NCBI GenBank assembly: GCA_020436785.1
Contig: JAGQXC010000509.1
Span: 1-36,709 of the forward strand
Reading direction: 5' to 3'
Source of the DNA: Saprospiraceae bacterium
Lineage (GTDB): Bacteria; Bacteroidota; Bacteroidia; Chitinophagales; Saprospiraceae
DNA length: 36,709 nt
The notes under the pieces are model-generated. The model was not told the origin of the DNA. It worked only from the letters and a program-made list of their open reading frames with translations, and did not search any database. Numbering within the stretch: the stretch's first letter is position 1; each line of letters opens with the position of its first letter. Shown here piece after piece: positions 8,731-17,776 of the stretch. The position numbers were made by a program, and so were the translations under genes.

Positions 8731-8925
8731 AAACCTTCTTTTATACTTGTATGCAATGGTAATTTAATAGATCGTGGTCGCATTCATCCTATGATCCGGG
8801 AACTAAGATTATGCCTTGCTGCCAGGATGAAAAATGACGATGTAAAGTATACTGGAAAAGAATGTAGACTTGTTGTCCCTCAGGTCGATGGTTGCGCGAC
8901 GTCCGTGCTTCGTCAGCCCCTGCCA

Positions 8926-8980
8926 ACACCTTCAGCCACCTATGCCACTTCTGCCACTTCTGCCTCCTTTGCCACTTCTT
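8926..8980. repeat. 9-bp tandem repeat (TGCCACTTC units)
   Basis: Four contiguous 9-mers at 8943-8978 (TGCCACTTC, TGCCACTTC, TGCCTCCTT, TGCCACTTC), with two more degenerate units toward 8926. The array ends just beyond the stop codon of the DUF5916 gene, in its 3' untranslated region. The rest of the gap (8731-8925) shows nothing clear. Confidence 0.7.
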
Positions 8981-8981
8981 T

Positions 8982-11135
8982 TTACAAATTCCACCAGTAA
9001 TTCATCTTCAGAACTACCGCCCGGTTCCGGATGGAAAACGGATCGGGTAAATAATTGTCGGTAAATACCAGATAGATGTCGGAAGCAGGCTGATAACGCC
9101 ACTGAAAGCGGGCATTGATGTTCAGGTTGTCGGTTTGCTGATTGTATTGAACAAAGGTGGTGAAATACAATTTGTTGGTCAGTGTCACATCCAGACGGGG
9201 TCCTACCAGCCAGAATGTGGTATTATTCCAGGGTGCATCAAGTTCAATCAGGTTGTAGTTGGTGTTCAATGCCAGACTTACGTAGGGCTGGAACCGATAC
9301 CCGATGTCTGTCGTTATGTTTAGTCGCTTGCCGTGCTGGTAATATCCTCCGTAACGGGTGGAGAAACCATAGGTGAACAGACTTTGTGGTTTGGACGTAA
9401 ATACAGTACCAAAAGAGCGCCAATTGTGTTTGGAACCTATCGGTAATTGCTCTTTTCCTGTATTTGTCGGGTCAAAGGGCTGCAACAATTCCACGTAGTC
9501 GTAACCTACCCAGGCGGTAAAAACACTTTGGCTCCGGAAATTGAGATTGTACATCATGTAGGTGGTATTGTCGGTAAATTTTCCCTGACTATCAAAAAAG
9601 ATGGTCGAACCCAGGGTCGGGCCATGACTCAGGATGGATCCGCCTTTAGGGAAAAACAGCCGCCCGGCCATTGGTTTCAAATTGATGTATCCGGTTCTGG
9701 GGACAAAACCTACCTCAGCGTTAAAGTTCTCACCAACAATCTCATGTTGCCAAAGGATCTGCCATTTACGACTCTTGTACTGCAAATGGCCTGCATGGAT
9801 GAAATCTTTTCCCTGCGATTCAGGGCTCCAGGATTTTAGGAAAAGGGCCTTACCTGTCCATAAGTTGTTCGAAGACGCCAGGTTGTATTCCAAACCCAGG
9901 TTTCGGTTGTAGTCTGCCTGATCCTGGTTTCCAACGGCCGCCTTGTTGACAAACATGACGCCGATGTTCGAACGGCTGAAGACTTTACGTTGCAGAGCAA
10001 ATACACCAAAATTTTGAGCTGCCAGACCCGTCTCTTCTACTTTGCGCGTTTGCATATCCATGACACCGATGCGCCAGTTCTCGTTGAGTTTACCACTCAA
10101 GCGCAGTCCGCCATCAATGGGAGCATCCAGTCCGATCCGGCGGGAGAAGAATGGCCGGATGGTCGAATACCCAAAGTTGTTAAACAAGTCACCATTTTCC
10201 AGGAAAAATTGCCGGCGTTCTGGGAAGAAAAGCTCAAACCGGTCAAGATTGGTCTGTTGCTGATCCACTTCCACCTGCGAAAAATCCGGATTCACCGTAA
10301 GGTCGAGGTTCAAGGAAGAGGTGATGGCTATCTTGGCATCCCCACCCACCCGGTAATCAAACCCGGCCTTTTCATCCTTGGTGAAGTCCTTGGACAAATT
10401 GGTTAGGACATAGGGAATCAAGGATATATTGGCTCCCGGTGCCGGAGGCGGCTCATCAAAAACGACGCTTCCGGTATAAGCCAGAGAAGCGGTGGGAAAT
10501 TGCCGTGGAACCGGAGCCCACGCGCTTTTCTCGGTGCTCTGGACATCCAGGCGGCTGAAGTTAACGCCCCATTCCTTGATGCCCTTCTTATAGCGAATGC
10601 TTTTGAATGGGATGGACATTTCAATGACGTATTTATCCTCGAAGGCATGAACAGCCGAAGTCCATTTGTTGTCCCAGCTTAAGTCCACCGCCCCACCTTC
10701 ATACATGGTGCCATCCCATTGGGCTCCGGCCGCATTGGCACCGAAACTGAAACCATTGGTCAGGTCATTGAAGGGATCCATGAAGAAGAGGAAGTTGTCA
10801 TTTTTGCCAAATGTGAAATCCCGCCGTAGCGATTGAACGATATACCGTTGCCCGGCAGGATGATTGCAGACGACACTCAGGTAAAGATTCTTGTCGTCGT
10901 AAGCCATGCGTACCTGGGTCAGAATTATGGCCATGCTGGTATCCATCGGCAATACCATATGAAATTTGTCCGCTACATTTGCCTGTTGCCAGGTGGGTTC
11001 ATCCAGAATACCGTCGATCGTCAGGGGTTCCGAGGCGTGAAAAATGGATAGTTGGTAGTCATGGTTAATCTTTTGGGCGTAACCAGGTGCCGATACACCA
11101 AACATCATTCCGATCCAAAGTAAATGCCTCCACAT
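8982..11135 (-). CDS. DUF5916 protein: CBM9-like domain plus outer-membrane beta-barrel
   Basis: A 717-residue protein with a signal peptide (cleavage near GYAQ, about residue 21). Residues 30-210 form a carbohydrate-binding module family 9-like domain: EPLTIDGILDEPTWQQA, then MAYDDKNLYLSVVC and the ending YVIEMSIPFKSIRY. The remainder is rich in alternating aromatic/polar beta-strands (FFPERRQFFLENGDLF, FFSRRIGLD, DYVELLQPF, FQWRYQPASDIYLVF) and ends in an aromatic residue near the C-terminus, as expected of an outer-membrane barrel. This is the DUF5916 architecture, common in Bacteroidota and often next to hydrolases. The function is unproved; glycan or peptide binding at the cell surface is inferred. 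It lies between two serine hydrolase genes. Confidence 0.88.
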   Translation of the reverse strand: MWRHLLWIGMMFGVSAPGYAQKINHDYQLSIFHASEPLTIDGILDEPTWQQANVADKFHMVLPMDTSMAIILTQVRMAYDDKNLYLSVVCNHPAGQRYIVQSLRRDFTFGKNDNFLFFMDPFNDLTNGFSFGANAAGAQWDGTMYEGGAVDLSWDNKWTSAVHAFEDKYVIEMSIPFKSIRYKKGIKEWGVNFSRLDVQSTEKSAWAPVPRQFPTASLAYTGSVVFDEPPPAPGANISLIPYVLTNLSKDFTKDEKAGFDYRVGGDAKIAITSSLNLDLTVNPDFSQVEVDQQQTNLDRFELFFPERRQFFLENGDLFNNFGYSTIRPFFSRRIGLDAPIDGGLRLSGKLNENWRIGVMDMQTRKVEETGLAAQNFGVFALQRKVFSRSNIGVMFVNKAAVGNQDQADYNRNLGLEYNLASSNNLWTGKALFLKSWSPESQGKDFIHAGHLQYKSRKWQILWQHEIVGENFNAEVGFVPRTGYINLKPMAGRLFFPKGGSILSHGPTLGSTIFFDSQGKFTDNTTYMMYNLNFRSQSVFTAWVGYDYVELLQPFDPTNTGKEQLPIGSKHNWRSFGTVFTSKPQSLFTYGFSTRYGGYYQHGKRLNITTDIGYRFQPYVSLALNTNYNLIELDAPWNNTTFWLVGPRLDVTLTNKLYFTTFVQYNQQTDNLNINARFQWRYQPASDIYLVFTDNYLPDPFSIRNRAVVLKMNYWWNL

Positions 11136-11156
11136 AGCTCCCGTGATTTTGCGGTG

Positions 11157-11164
11157 CCAAGATA
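11157..11164 (-). promoter_or_regulatory. Candidate -7 promoter element TATCTTGG
   Basis: On the minus strand TATCTTGG lies 22 bp before the DUF5916 gene's ATG and differs at one fixed position from the Bacteroidota -7 consensus TAnnTTTG. The same octamer is found before the next upstream gene (12790-12797). No convincing -33 TTG is seen at the usual distance. Confidence 0.35.
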
Positions 11165-11208
11165 GGATTAAGTTCAGTTAATCGATAACCTCAACGGGCT
11201 ATTATCCC

Positions 11209-12774
11209 CTATTCGAGGCGTACATCCAGCATTTGGATCTTGGGTGATGCTTCCGGGCTACAAGTGAAGAAAACCCGTGCATTTGCCTTTGAGCCATAAA
11301 TCGTATACCGACCTCTCAGTTGATTGTAGGGAGTCATGGTCCCGATGGAGTCCACCGTTCCAATTTGATCAAAGACACCTTGCAGGTCCACTTTTCGCAG
11401 CGATTTGGATTTATCCAGAAAAAAATTCTCGGCAAAGAGGCTATCCTGAGGCGAATCCGGCCAGGCCGGTAACAGATCAACCAGTGCGGATTGCAATTTC
11501 ACCAAAACCGGGGAGACGGGGAACACCCTCCGTTCCAATCCGGCTTTTTGCAGGATCAGATCCAAAGACTTGTTAACCGGATTTCCCATCCCGGCATAGG
11601 TGCGGTTGGCGAAAGCCATCAATCCAATGCCCAGTTCGGGAATAAAGAGATGCACACTGCCATAGCCGGGCAGTCCTCCGCTGTGAGCGATGTAGGTCAA
11701 ACCATGGCAATCCTGGCTCCATCCCAGACCATATCCGTAAAATGCCGCACGGCCACAGGGGCCTTCCGGATCATCCAAATCCTGACCAATGCCTCGCAAA
11801 GCATAAGGTTGCTGCATGGCACGCACCGATTCGGCAGATACCGGACCAGGTAACCCGGCACTTCCGGTAGGCCAACAACCTAGCAGATACGCTTCATAGC
11901 GTGCCCAGTCCTCCAGGGTGGAGATAAAGCCGCCCATACACGCATAAGCTCCATCTTTGAGAATTGGTTCTTCTTTCCATTGTTCCTCTTCCCACCGGTA
12001 GCCAATCGCCAAAGGAGTTTGTCCGGCATCTTCATAGTCCCAGATGCTATGGGTCATGCCCAGGGGTCCCAGGATGTACTCGTTCATGTATTGGCGGTAC
12101 GGCATTCCACTGGCTTTGATGATCACTTGCCCCAGGAGTGCAAAGCCCAGATTACTGTATTCAAATCCTGTCCCGGGGGGTGTAGAAAATGAAACACCCT
12201 GCTGAACAAACCGCAGTAATTCCTCGTCCGAATCCTGCAATTGACGATCAGCCCAGGGATTGTCCTCGGGAAATCCGGCCGTCATCGTCAACAATTGGTG
12301 GATAGTGATCGGCGATGTATTCGATGTGGGATAGGCCAATCCTTTCAATTCCGGGATGTATTTTTCAGCGGCGTCCTGGACTTTTAACTTCCCGTCTTCC
12401 TGCAATTTCAGGATGGCCATGGCCGTCAGGCTTTTCGTCATGGAGGCTACCCGGTATAAGGTCTTGCCATCGGGTTTCTGATGTCCGGTCAAATTCAATT
12501 CTCCCCACCCTTGTTGATGGATCAACTGGCCATCCAATACGATTCCGTAGACGTATGAAGGGAGGTGCTGGTCCCGGGCATTGTTTTCAAAAATGGAGTC
12601 AATCTGCGACACCAATGCCAATATTCTGGCGGTCCGGTCAGTCTGAGTGAAAACAGGCATTTGATATTCCTCCTGCTCATTGGACGTTGATACCGGCCCG
12701 GTGGACGGTGGGTTTTTACATCGAACCAGCAGAACAAATGCTATGGTGAGGGCACAAAGAAGATTGGCTTTCAT
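11209..12774 (-). CDS. Serine hydrolase lipoprotein, beta-lactamase-like
   Basis: A 521-residue protein with an N-terminal hydrophobic segment and lipobox LVRC (Cys19), hence a probable lipoprotein. Catalytic motifs are S-x-x-K at Ser111-Lys114 (VASMTKSLTAM), Y-S-N at 206-208 (FEYSNLGF) and H-S-G-G in YIAHSGGLPGYGS. The beta-lactamase fold occupies about residues 50-400. The last 120 residues (from about RRVFPVSPV) form an extra domain, as in many Bacteroidota esterase/peptidase members. It is only a distant relative of the serine hydrolase at 7540-8730: that one lacks the C-terminal extension and the lipobox. Role: probable periplasmic or surface peptidase or esterase. Confidence 0.88.
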   Translation of the reverse strand: MKANLLCALTIAFVLLVRCKNPPSTGPVSTSNEQEEYQMPVFTQTDRTARILALVSQIDSIFENNARDQHLPSYVYGIVLDGQLIHQQGWGELNLTGHQKPDGKTLYRVASMTKSLTAMAILKLQEDGKLKVQDAAEKYIPELKGLAYPTSNTSPITIHQLLTMTAGFPEDNPWADRQLQDSDEELLRFVQQGVSFSTPPGTGFEYSNLGFALLGQVIIKASGMPYRQYMNEYILGPLGMTHSIWDYEDAGQTPLAIGYRWEEEQWKEEPILKDGAYACMGGFISTLEDWARYEAYLLGCWPTGSAGLPGPVSAESVRAMQQPYALRGIGQDLDDPEGPCGRAAFYGYGLGWSQDCHGLTYIAHSGGLPGYGSVHLFIPELGIGLMAFANRTYAGMGNPVNKSLDLILQKAGLERRVFPVSPVLVKLQSALVDLLPAWPDSPQDSLFAENFFLDKSKSLRKVDLQGVFDQIGTVDSIGTMTPYNQLRGRYTIYGSKANARVFFTCSPEASPKIQMLDVRLE

Positions 12775-12789
12775 ACGGTTGGTTTTCTT

Positions 12790-12797
12790 CCAAGATA
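12790..12797 (-). promoter_or_regulatory. Candidate -7 promoter element TATCTTGG
   Basis: TATCTTGG on the minus strand, 15 bp before the ATG at 12774 and identical to the octamer before the DUF5916 gene. The short distance would give a very short leader. Confidence 0.35.
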
Positions 12798-12862
12798 CGC
12801 AGAGTACGCCGCATCTCCCAGGTGCCTGGCCGTTTATGCAAACGAAATGACTTCCCGTTCAT

Positions 12863-14005
12863 TCAAGAATTCATCATCAATCCTTTTTTCAGCATTTCCC
12901 GCCAACTAAGTGGAGATTGTTTGATTTTCTCCACCTCTTCCTGCAAAGCCTGGTCGATCAGTTGTTTTTCTGCCCGGATGGCTGCCTGGGTCCGGTAGGA
13001 TCCGGTCTGCTGATCAAATTCAAGATCGCGTTGAATGGTATTTTTGAGCAGTGAGGTCTGGCGTTTATGATGCATCTCAAACTGATGTTCGTGTTCGTGC
13101 AGTACCAGGTCATAAGGACTACGGGACGAAATGAGCTTGACAAATATGGGAGCTGTTTCAATGGCAATAAACAACAACATAATGAACAGGCTGGCGATCC
13201 AGATGGCCTGGCTTCGTTGGCTCAAGCGGCTCAGCGCTTCCAACCGTGCAGCAAACCCATTGAACGGGGTATCCTCCAGTCCGGTGACATCGGTTTGCTG
13301 GGCAGTCTGCAACACCTGTAATTGCGATTCTTTTGCCTGGATTAACGGTTGATTGCGGGATACCAATTCCTGAAACTCCTGTTCGGCGCGGTCCGCATCG
13401 GCCTTCTTGACCTGATAGATGGGACCCAGGTTGCGTTGTCGCGAACCGCCGGTACCATCGGCTTCCTGTTGCGCAGCCAGAGCCAGTTCGTCGCGTTGTG
13501 CCTGATTTACAGCCATCTCGGACTTCAGTGCAGCGATCTCTGATTGGATTTTTTCATAATCGCCGGTGTAGCGGGCTTTCACCTTATCTTCCTGGTCTTT
13601 ACGCACTTCCTGACGCATACTGACCAGCTCCGCCTGGATTTCCCGGTCAAAAATCTTCAATTCCAGGGGCTTGGAGATGACCAGAGCGATCAAAACGGCA
13701 AATGCGATCCGGGGAAGAGCCACAAAAAAATCTTTAAACCCATTGCCACGCCGTTTCATGCTTGAGACAATGTACCGGTCCAGGTTAAAGATCATTAACC
13801 CCCAGACCAATCCAAAACCAAGTGCCGGCCACCAGGATTGAAATACCGTGTATATGGCATAGCCGGCTGCGATAAAGGCCAACACCCCGGTGAAAAATAT
13901 CGTGGCGCCAATGCCAACATATTTATTATGATCGGTGGGGCAGCGCTTTAATACGGAAGGATGGATGCCGGAGCAAAAGAGAAAAAATCGCTGAATGCGT
14001 TCCAT
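12863..14005 (-). CDS. DUF4407 family membrane protein
   Basis: A 380-residue inner-membrane protein. Predicted helices lie at about 29-52, 58-76, 94-112 and 266-290. Between the third and fourth is a long charged, Gln/Glu-rich stretch (about 115-235) likely to form a coiled coil outside the membrane (KIQSEIAALKSEMAVNQAQ, AEQEFQELVSRNQ). The N-terminal half, with FNLDRYIV at the second-helix end and the segment LVISKPLELKIFDREIQAEL after the third, is the DUF4407 signature. The C-terminal tail is cytoplasmic and charged. The family's role is not established. It heads the long minus-strand run; ATCTTTA about 18 bp before the start may be part of its promoter. Confidence 0.87.
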   Translation of the reverse strand: MERIQRFFLFCSGIHPSVLKRCPTDHNKYVGIGATIFFTGVLAFIAAGYAIYTVFQSWWPALGFGLVWGLMIFNLDRYIVSSMKRRGNGFKDFFVALPRIAFAVLIALVISKPLELKIFDREIQAELVSMRQEVRKDQEDKVKARYTGDYEKIQSEIAALKSEMAVNQAQRDELALAAQQEADGTGGSRQRNLGPIYQVKKADADRAEQEFQELVSRNQPLIQAKESQLQVLQTAQQTDVTGLEDTPFNGFAARLEALSRLSQRSQAIWIASLFIMLLFIAIETAPIFVKLISSRSPYDLVLHEHEHQFEMHHKRQTSLLKNTIQRDLEFDQQTGSYRTQAAIRAEKQLIDQALQEEVEKIKQSPLSWREMLKKGLMMNS

Positions 14006-14186
14006 GTTTTATCAGGTTTTGGTAAAGATGTATGAATGCTTTTGATAACCTGAAAATAGACGGGTTTGGTATGCTCTGACGCAAATTTTCGACGAGTCCT
14101 AGCAGATAACCTATCAGTTAGGCAACCACATCAATGAGTTGAAATCTTCAACTTTACCTTAAATTCAGGTGAATTTTGCCTAAACC

Positions 14187-14789
14187 ATGCCGCGTAAAAC
14201 ACTTTCCGACGAATTAAAAAAAGCAATCGCCCATTTACCATCCCGGGAGAAAGACAAATACCTGTTCCGGCTGATTGCCAAGGACTCCATCCTGACGGAG
14301 CAACTGGAATATCAATTGCTGGAGGAGGGATCGACCAAAGAACAGCGTCGTTCGCAATTGCAAAATGAGATTGAGAATGAGATCAACGGGATCCCTAAAG
14401 CGCATCGTCGGATTCGGGCACTGATCTCAGCCGTCCGGGGCCAGAGCGCCTTGATATCTCGCCATCTGCGGGTAACCGGTGACAAATATGGAGAAATCGA
14501 ACTTAATCTCACTCTGGTCCTTTCCACCCTGAAGATGGTTGCCAGGCATTACACCATGGGCAATCCACGGGACCAGATCAAGCTTTACGAGTACATCATT
14601 CAACGCTTGTTCAAACTGGGAAACCTGGCAGATAAAATCCACGAAGATTACCGGATGGATTTTTCAGAAACCCTGCAGGAAACAGGCCGGACAATTGGAT
14701 CGAATGAACTGCTGATGCATACGTGCATCATGCGGGGCCTCGATGTGAATGAACTCATCGCTGGAGACTTCCCCCGGCCCGCATTTTGA
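14187..14789 (+). CDS. Hypothetical protein, mostly helical
   Basis: A 200-residue protein that I do not recognise. It starts MPRKTLSDELKKAIAHLPSR, is charged and largely alpha-helical by composition, and has no signal, membrane segment or known catalytic motif. Features worth noting are LPSREKDKYLFRLIAKDSIL near the N-terminus and a central HRRIRALISAVRGQSALISR stretch. A conserved-looking helical core such as LKMVARHYTMGNPRD and LFKLGNLADKIHEDYRMDF suggests a soluble cytoplasmic protein. The codon usage and base composition match the neighbours, so the gene is probably real. It is convergent with the aminotransferase (17 bp between stops) and divergent from the DUF4407 gene. Confidence 0.75.
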   Translation: MPRKTLSDELKKAIAHLPSREKDKYLFRLIAKDSILTEQLEYQLLEEGSTKEQRRSQLQNEIENEINGIPKAHRRIRALISAVRGQSALISRHLRVTGDKYGEIELNLTLVLSTLKMVARHYTMGNPRDQIKLYEYIIQRLFKLGNLADKIHEDYRMDFSETLQETGRTIGSNELLMHTCIMRGLDVNELIAGDFPRPAF

Positions 14790-14806
14790 TCGGACCAAAG
14801 GGGTTT

Positions 14807-15943
14807 CTAAAATTGCCCTGAAATGTCCTGAATGGCATGAACAAAAGACTTCATTTCATCCATCGTCCCAATGGATACCCGGCACCATTTCCCGCCTTCG
14901 AAACCGTTCGAGCGAATGATGTAACCCTTGTTCAGCATATCGGCAGCAAAGTCTCCCGGATATTTACCCAGATTGAACATGAAAAAATTGGTCGATGAAT
15001 CCAAGGTACGGCGGCCCATCGACTGGATGGCCTTCATGGCAAAATGTCTGGCTTCGTGATTCATCGTGCGAATCTTATTCCGGTAGGCTTCATCCCGCAT
15101 GCTCGCTAAGGCGGCTGCCATGGTCAGGTTACTGACACACATCTGGGTGCTGTCAAAAAAATTGTCTTCCAACGCTTTGATCAGGGAAGCGTGTCCGGCA
15201 GCAAATCCGATCCGCAGGCCGGCCATCCCATGGATCTTGGAGAACGTACGCAGAATCATCACATTAGGATGATCATGGACCAGGTCCATCATCGATTGAG
15301 CCTGAGGATCTTCCTGAAAATCCATATAGGCTTCATCGATCAATACGACCGTCTGACGAGGCACGGACAAGGTAAAATCCCGCAACTGTCCGGCATCCAG
15401 AATGGTGGCCGTCGGGTTGGCTGGATTGCAGATGTAGACCAATTTGGTCTCCGGAGTAATGCGGCTTGACATCGCCGACAGATCATGAACGCCCTCTCCG
15501 TTCACCGGAACTTCAATGACCTTATTTCCTAATTTTTTACTGAGCTCCGGCAGGATGAAAAAAGTGGGTGTCGCGGAGACAACCGGTCCACCGCTGAAAT
15601 GACGGGCGGCCAGATTTAAACCCTCACTGGATCCGGCAGTGACCAGCACCTCTTCAGCACTCAACCCATAATATTTGGCCAACTCTTTTCGGAAACCTTG
15701 CATGGTGGGCACATTGAACTGGTAGCGGTTGGCGAGACCGGTCATCTCGGCAATGGCTTGTTTTGCCCCCGGAGCAATCCCGTATGGATTTTCATTCGAC
15801 CCCAGGTTGATCAATCCTTCAGCCATTCCAACATGACGTAAGAGCCTTTCTTCGTTGGCCAAGGATTTCAGGTTCAGGGAGAGGCCCAGGGCAGCCAATC
15901 CGGAGTTGCGCAACCAGGCGCGGCGATTCATACCTTCCTGCAT
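14807..15943 (-). CDS. HisC-like PLP-dependent aminotransferase with Tat-type signal
   Basis: A 378-residue fold-type I aminotransferase of the histidinol-phosphate aminotransferase group. Visible motifs: SNENPYG (49-55), the aromatic-binding ATPTFFI, NPANPTAT (173-180), DEAYMDF (203-209) and the PLP lysine Lys236 in TFSKIHGMAGLRIG. The N-terminus NRRAWLRNSGLAALGLSLN looks like a twin-arginine signal, so the protein is probably exported, which rules out a routine role in histidine synthesis; no his genes are nearby. Such exported copies occur in Bacteroidota and their substrate is unknown. Two ATGs are possible (15943 and 15931); either keeps the twin arginines. A TATCTTAG at 15959-15966 may be the -7 element. 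Confidence 0.88.
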   Translation of the reverse strand: MQEGMNRRAWLRNSGLAALGLSLNLKSLANEERLLRHVGMAEGLINLGSNENPYGIAPGAKQAIAEMTGLANRYQFNVPTMQGFRKELAKYYGLSAEEVLVTAGSSEGLNLAARHFSGGPVVSATPTFFILPELSKKLGNKVIEVPVNGEGVHDLSAMSSRITPETKLVYICNPANPTATILDAGQLRDFTLSVPRQTVVLIDEAYMDFQEDPQAQSMMDLVHDHPNVMILRTFSKIHGMAGLRIGFAAGHASLIKALEDNFFDSTQMCVSNLTMAAALASMRDEAYRNKIRTMNHEARHFAMKAIQSMGRRTLDSSTNFFMFNLGKYPGDFAADMLNKGYIIRSNGFEGGKWCRVSIGTMDEMKSFVHAIQDISGQF

Positions 15944-15958
15944 GATTTCAGTTTTTTA

Positions 15959-15966
15959 CTAAGATA
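15959..15966 (-). promoter_or_regulatory. Candidate -7 promoter element TATCTTAG
   Basis: On the minus strand, 15 bp before the aminotransferase ATG; close to the TATCTTGG octamers found before two other minus-strand genes. Supported by similarity and position only. Confidence 0.3.
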
Positions 15967-16130
15967 TAACAAATAGCAAGTATGCCTACCAGAAGTTCCA
16001 GGTCCGTCCCCATACCCATCCCAGGTTAATCAATTTTCCATGGGTTCCTCCGTTGCTTGACCAATGCACCATTATCCTACTTTCATTGCCCCTTTTCCAC
16101 ATTCCCATAACTCTTTAAATTTATCCCGCT

Positions 16131-17687
16131 ATGCAACTGGATTATGATTACATCATCATAGGGAGCGGTTTTGGCGGATCGGTGAGCGCGCTAAGACTCA
16201 GCGAGAAAGGCTATCGCGTCCTGGTCCTGGAGAAAGGTAAATGGTGGAATGAAAATGATTTTGCCAAAACCAATTGGCAACTGCGTAAATGGATGTGGGC
16301 CCCACGGCTGGGATTTAGAGGAATCTTTAAAATGACCTTTCTTAACCACATCACCGTCCTGTCCGGGGTCGGTGTGGGTGGCGGATCGCTGACTTATGCC
16401 AACACGCTGCCCGTACCGGATGAGGCATTTTATCATTCGGGCAGTTGGCAGTATCTGGCCGATTGGAAAACCGAATTGGCACCATTTTACGAGCTGGCTT
16501 ATCGCATGTTGGGAGCCACCACACATCCTTACCAGGGCACGGCCGATCACAAATTGCAACACGTGGCAAACGACCTGGGGATCGGTGATCAATACCATCC
16601 TACCAAGGTGGCGGTGTATTTTGGAGACCCCGGACATCAGGTCCCTGACCCTTATTTTGGAGGCCAAGGACCCCACCGCACCGGCTGTATCCATTGCGGA
16701 GCTTGCATGACGGGTTGCCGGCATGGCGCTAAAAACACCCTTGATAAGAATTATCTGCATCTTGCCCGGCAACTGGGTGCCGAAATCCGGGCAGAAAGCA
16801 AGGTGGAAGATGTTGTTCCATTGGATGGAAAGCATGGATCCACCGGATACCGCATTTCCTACCAACCGAAGAAAGGTAAATTGCAGTTTGCCACCTCTCG
16901 TGGTGTCGTTTTCGCGGGAGGGGTACTGGGCACCATCCCCTTGTTACTGAAACTAAGACAATCGACCCTACCCCTCCTCAGTGATCAGGTTGGATGTCAG
17001 GTACGCACCAATAATGAAGCCCTGGTCAATGTAGTGAGCACACATCCGGAACAAGGTGATTTTTCTAAAGGGATAGCCATTGGATCCATTGTCCGGACCG
17101 ATAACAACAGTCACCTGGAGCCTACGATCTATGGTCGCGGTTCCGGTTTTTTCAAACTGTTGATGGTGCCCTGGATTCCCGAAGAAAATGGGTGGAAACG
17201 CTGGGGATTGTTGTTCGTACAGATCTTTATACGTCCCTGGCAATGGTTTCAGGCACTTTTCCGCGGAGATTATGCATCCCGATCGACTTATTTATTGTTT
17301 ATGCAAACCCTGGACAGCACCCTTCGATTACGTCGAGGCCGGCTTACCCCGTTAAAGACCCAACGGGAGAAGGGTCCGGCTCCAACGGCCTTCCTGCCGG
17401 CCGTGCGCCCTCTAATCCGGAGTTATGAAAAACAAGTCAAAGGCATGGCCTTTGTTGGATTCACCGAAACCTTGCTCGGCATCCCGACAACTGCACACAT
17501 TCTGGGTGGTGCAGTGATGGGAACTTCCGCTGCCGACGGTGTTATTGACAAAAGCAACCACGTATTCGGATATCAAAACATGTTGGTGTGTGATGGCTCC
17601 ATGATCTCAGCCAATCCGGGTGTTAATCCGTCACTGACCATCACAGCCATCAGTGAGCATGCCATGGCGCAAATTCCCGTGAAATGA
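16131..17687 (+). CDS. GMC-family oxidoreductase, cholesterol-oxidase-like
   Basis: A 518-residue flavoprotein. The N-terminal FAD-binding motif is DYIIIGSGFGGSVSALRLSE followed by a typical VLVLEKG strand. Residues 54-90 contain the GMC signature region (GVGVGGGSLTYANTL). A cysteine cluster C-x2-C-x2-C-x3-C (Cys186, 189, 192, 196) followed by GAKNTLDKNYL matches actinobacterial ChoD-like cholesterol oxidases, in which the same cysteine cluster is seen. The C-terminus has the GMC end motif with HILGGAVMG, NMLVCDGSMISANPGVNPSLTI. No signal peptide is apparent, so it is probably cytoplasmic. The substrate may be a sterol, hopanoid-type alcohol or another lipid alcohol. It leads the plus-strand block, with 89 bp to the deacetylase. 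Confidence 0.9.
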   Translation: MQLDYDYIIIGSGFGGSVSALRLSEKGYRVLVLEKGKWWNENDFAKTNWQLRKWMWAPRLGFRGIFKMTFLNHITVLSGVGVGGGSLTYANTLPVPDEAFYHSGSWQYLADWKTELAPFYELAYRMLGATTHPYQGTADHKLQHVANDLGIGDQYHPTKVAVYFGDPGHQVPDPYFGGQGPHRTGCIHCGACMTGCRHGAKNTLDKNYLHLARQLGAEIRAESKVEDVVPLDGKHGSTGYRISYQPKKGKLQFATSRGVVFAGGVLGTIPLLLKLRQSTLPLLSDQVGCQVRTNNEALVNVVSTHPEQGDFSKGIAIGSIVRTDNNSHLEPTIYGRGSGFFKLLMVPWIPEENGWKRWGLLFVQIFIRPWQWFQALFRGDYASRSTYLLFMQTLDSTLRLRRGRLTPLKTQREKGPAPTAFLPAVRPLIRSYEKQVKGMAFVGFTETLLGIPTTAHILGGAVMGTSAADGVIDKSNHVFGYQNMLVCDGSMISANPGVNPSLTITAISEHAMAQIPVK

Positions 17688-17776
17688 GGATTATACTTTC
17701 GTGGATTTGGATTTTAAATTGGTTGCAATCCACCGGATTGGCTAATTTCATTTAAAGAGTGTAAATTAATTACCGC

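Noticed and set aside
7540-12774. Antibiotic-resistance beta-lactamases
   Set aside because: Both proteins have H-T-G or H-S-G in place of KTG and the layout of esterase/DD-peptidase relatives; resistance is not supported.
17701-17733. GTGGATT/AATCCAC as terminator of the GMC gene
   Set aside because: The 7-bp arms enclose a 19-nt loop and no T-run follows, so it could be chance.
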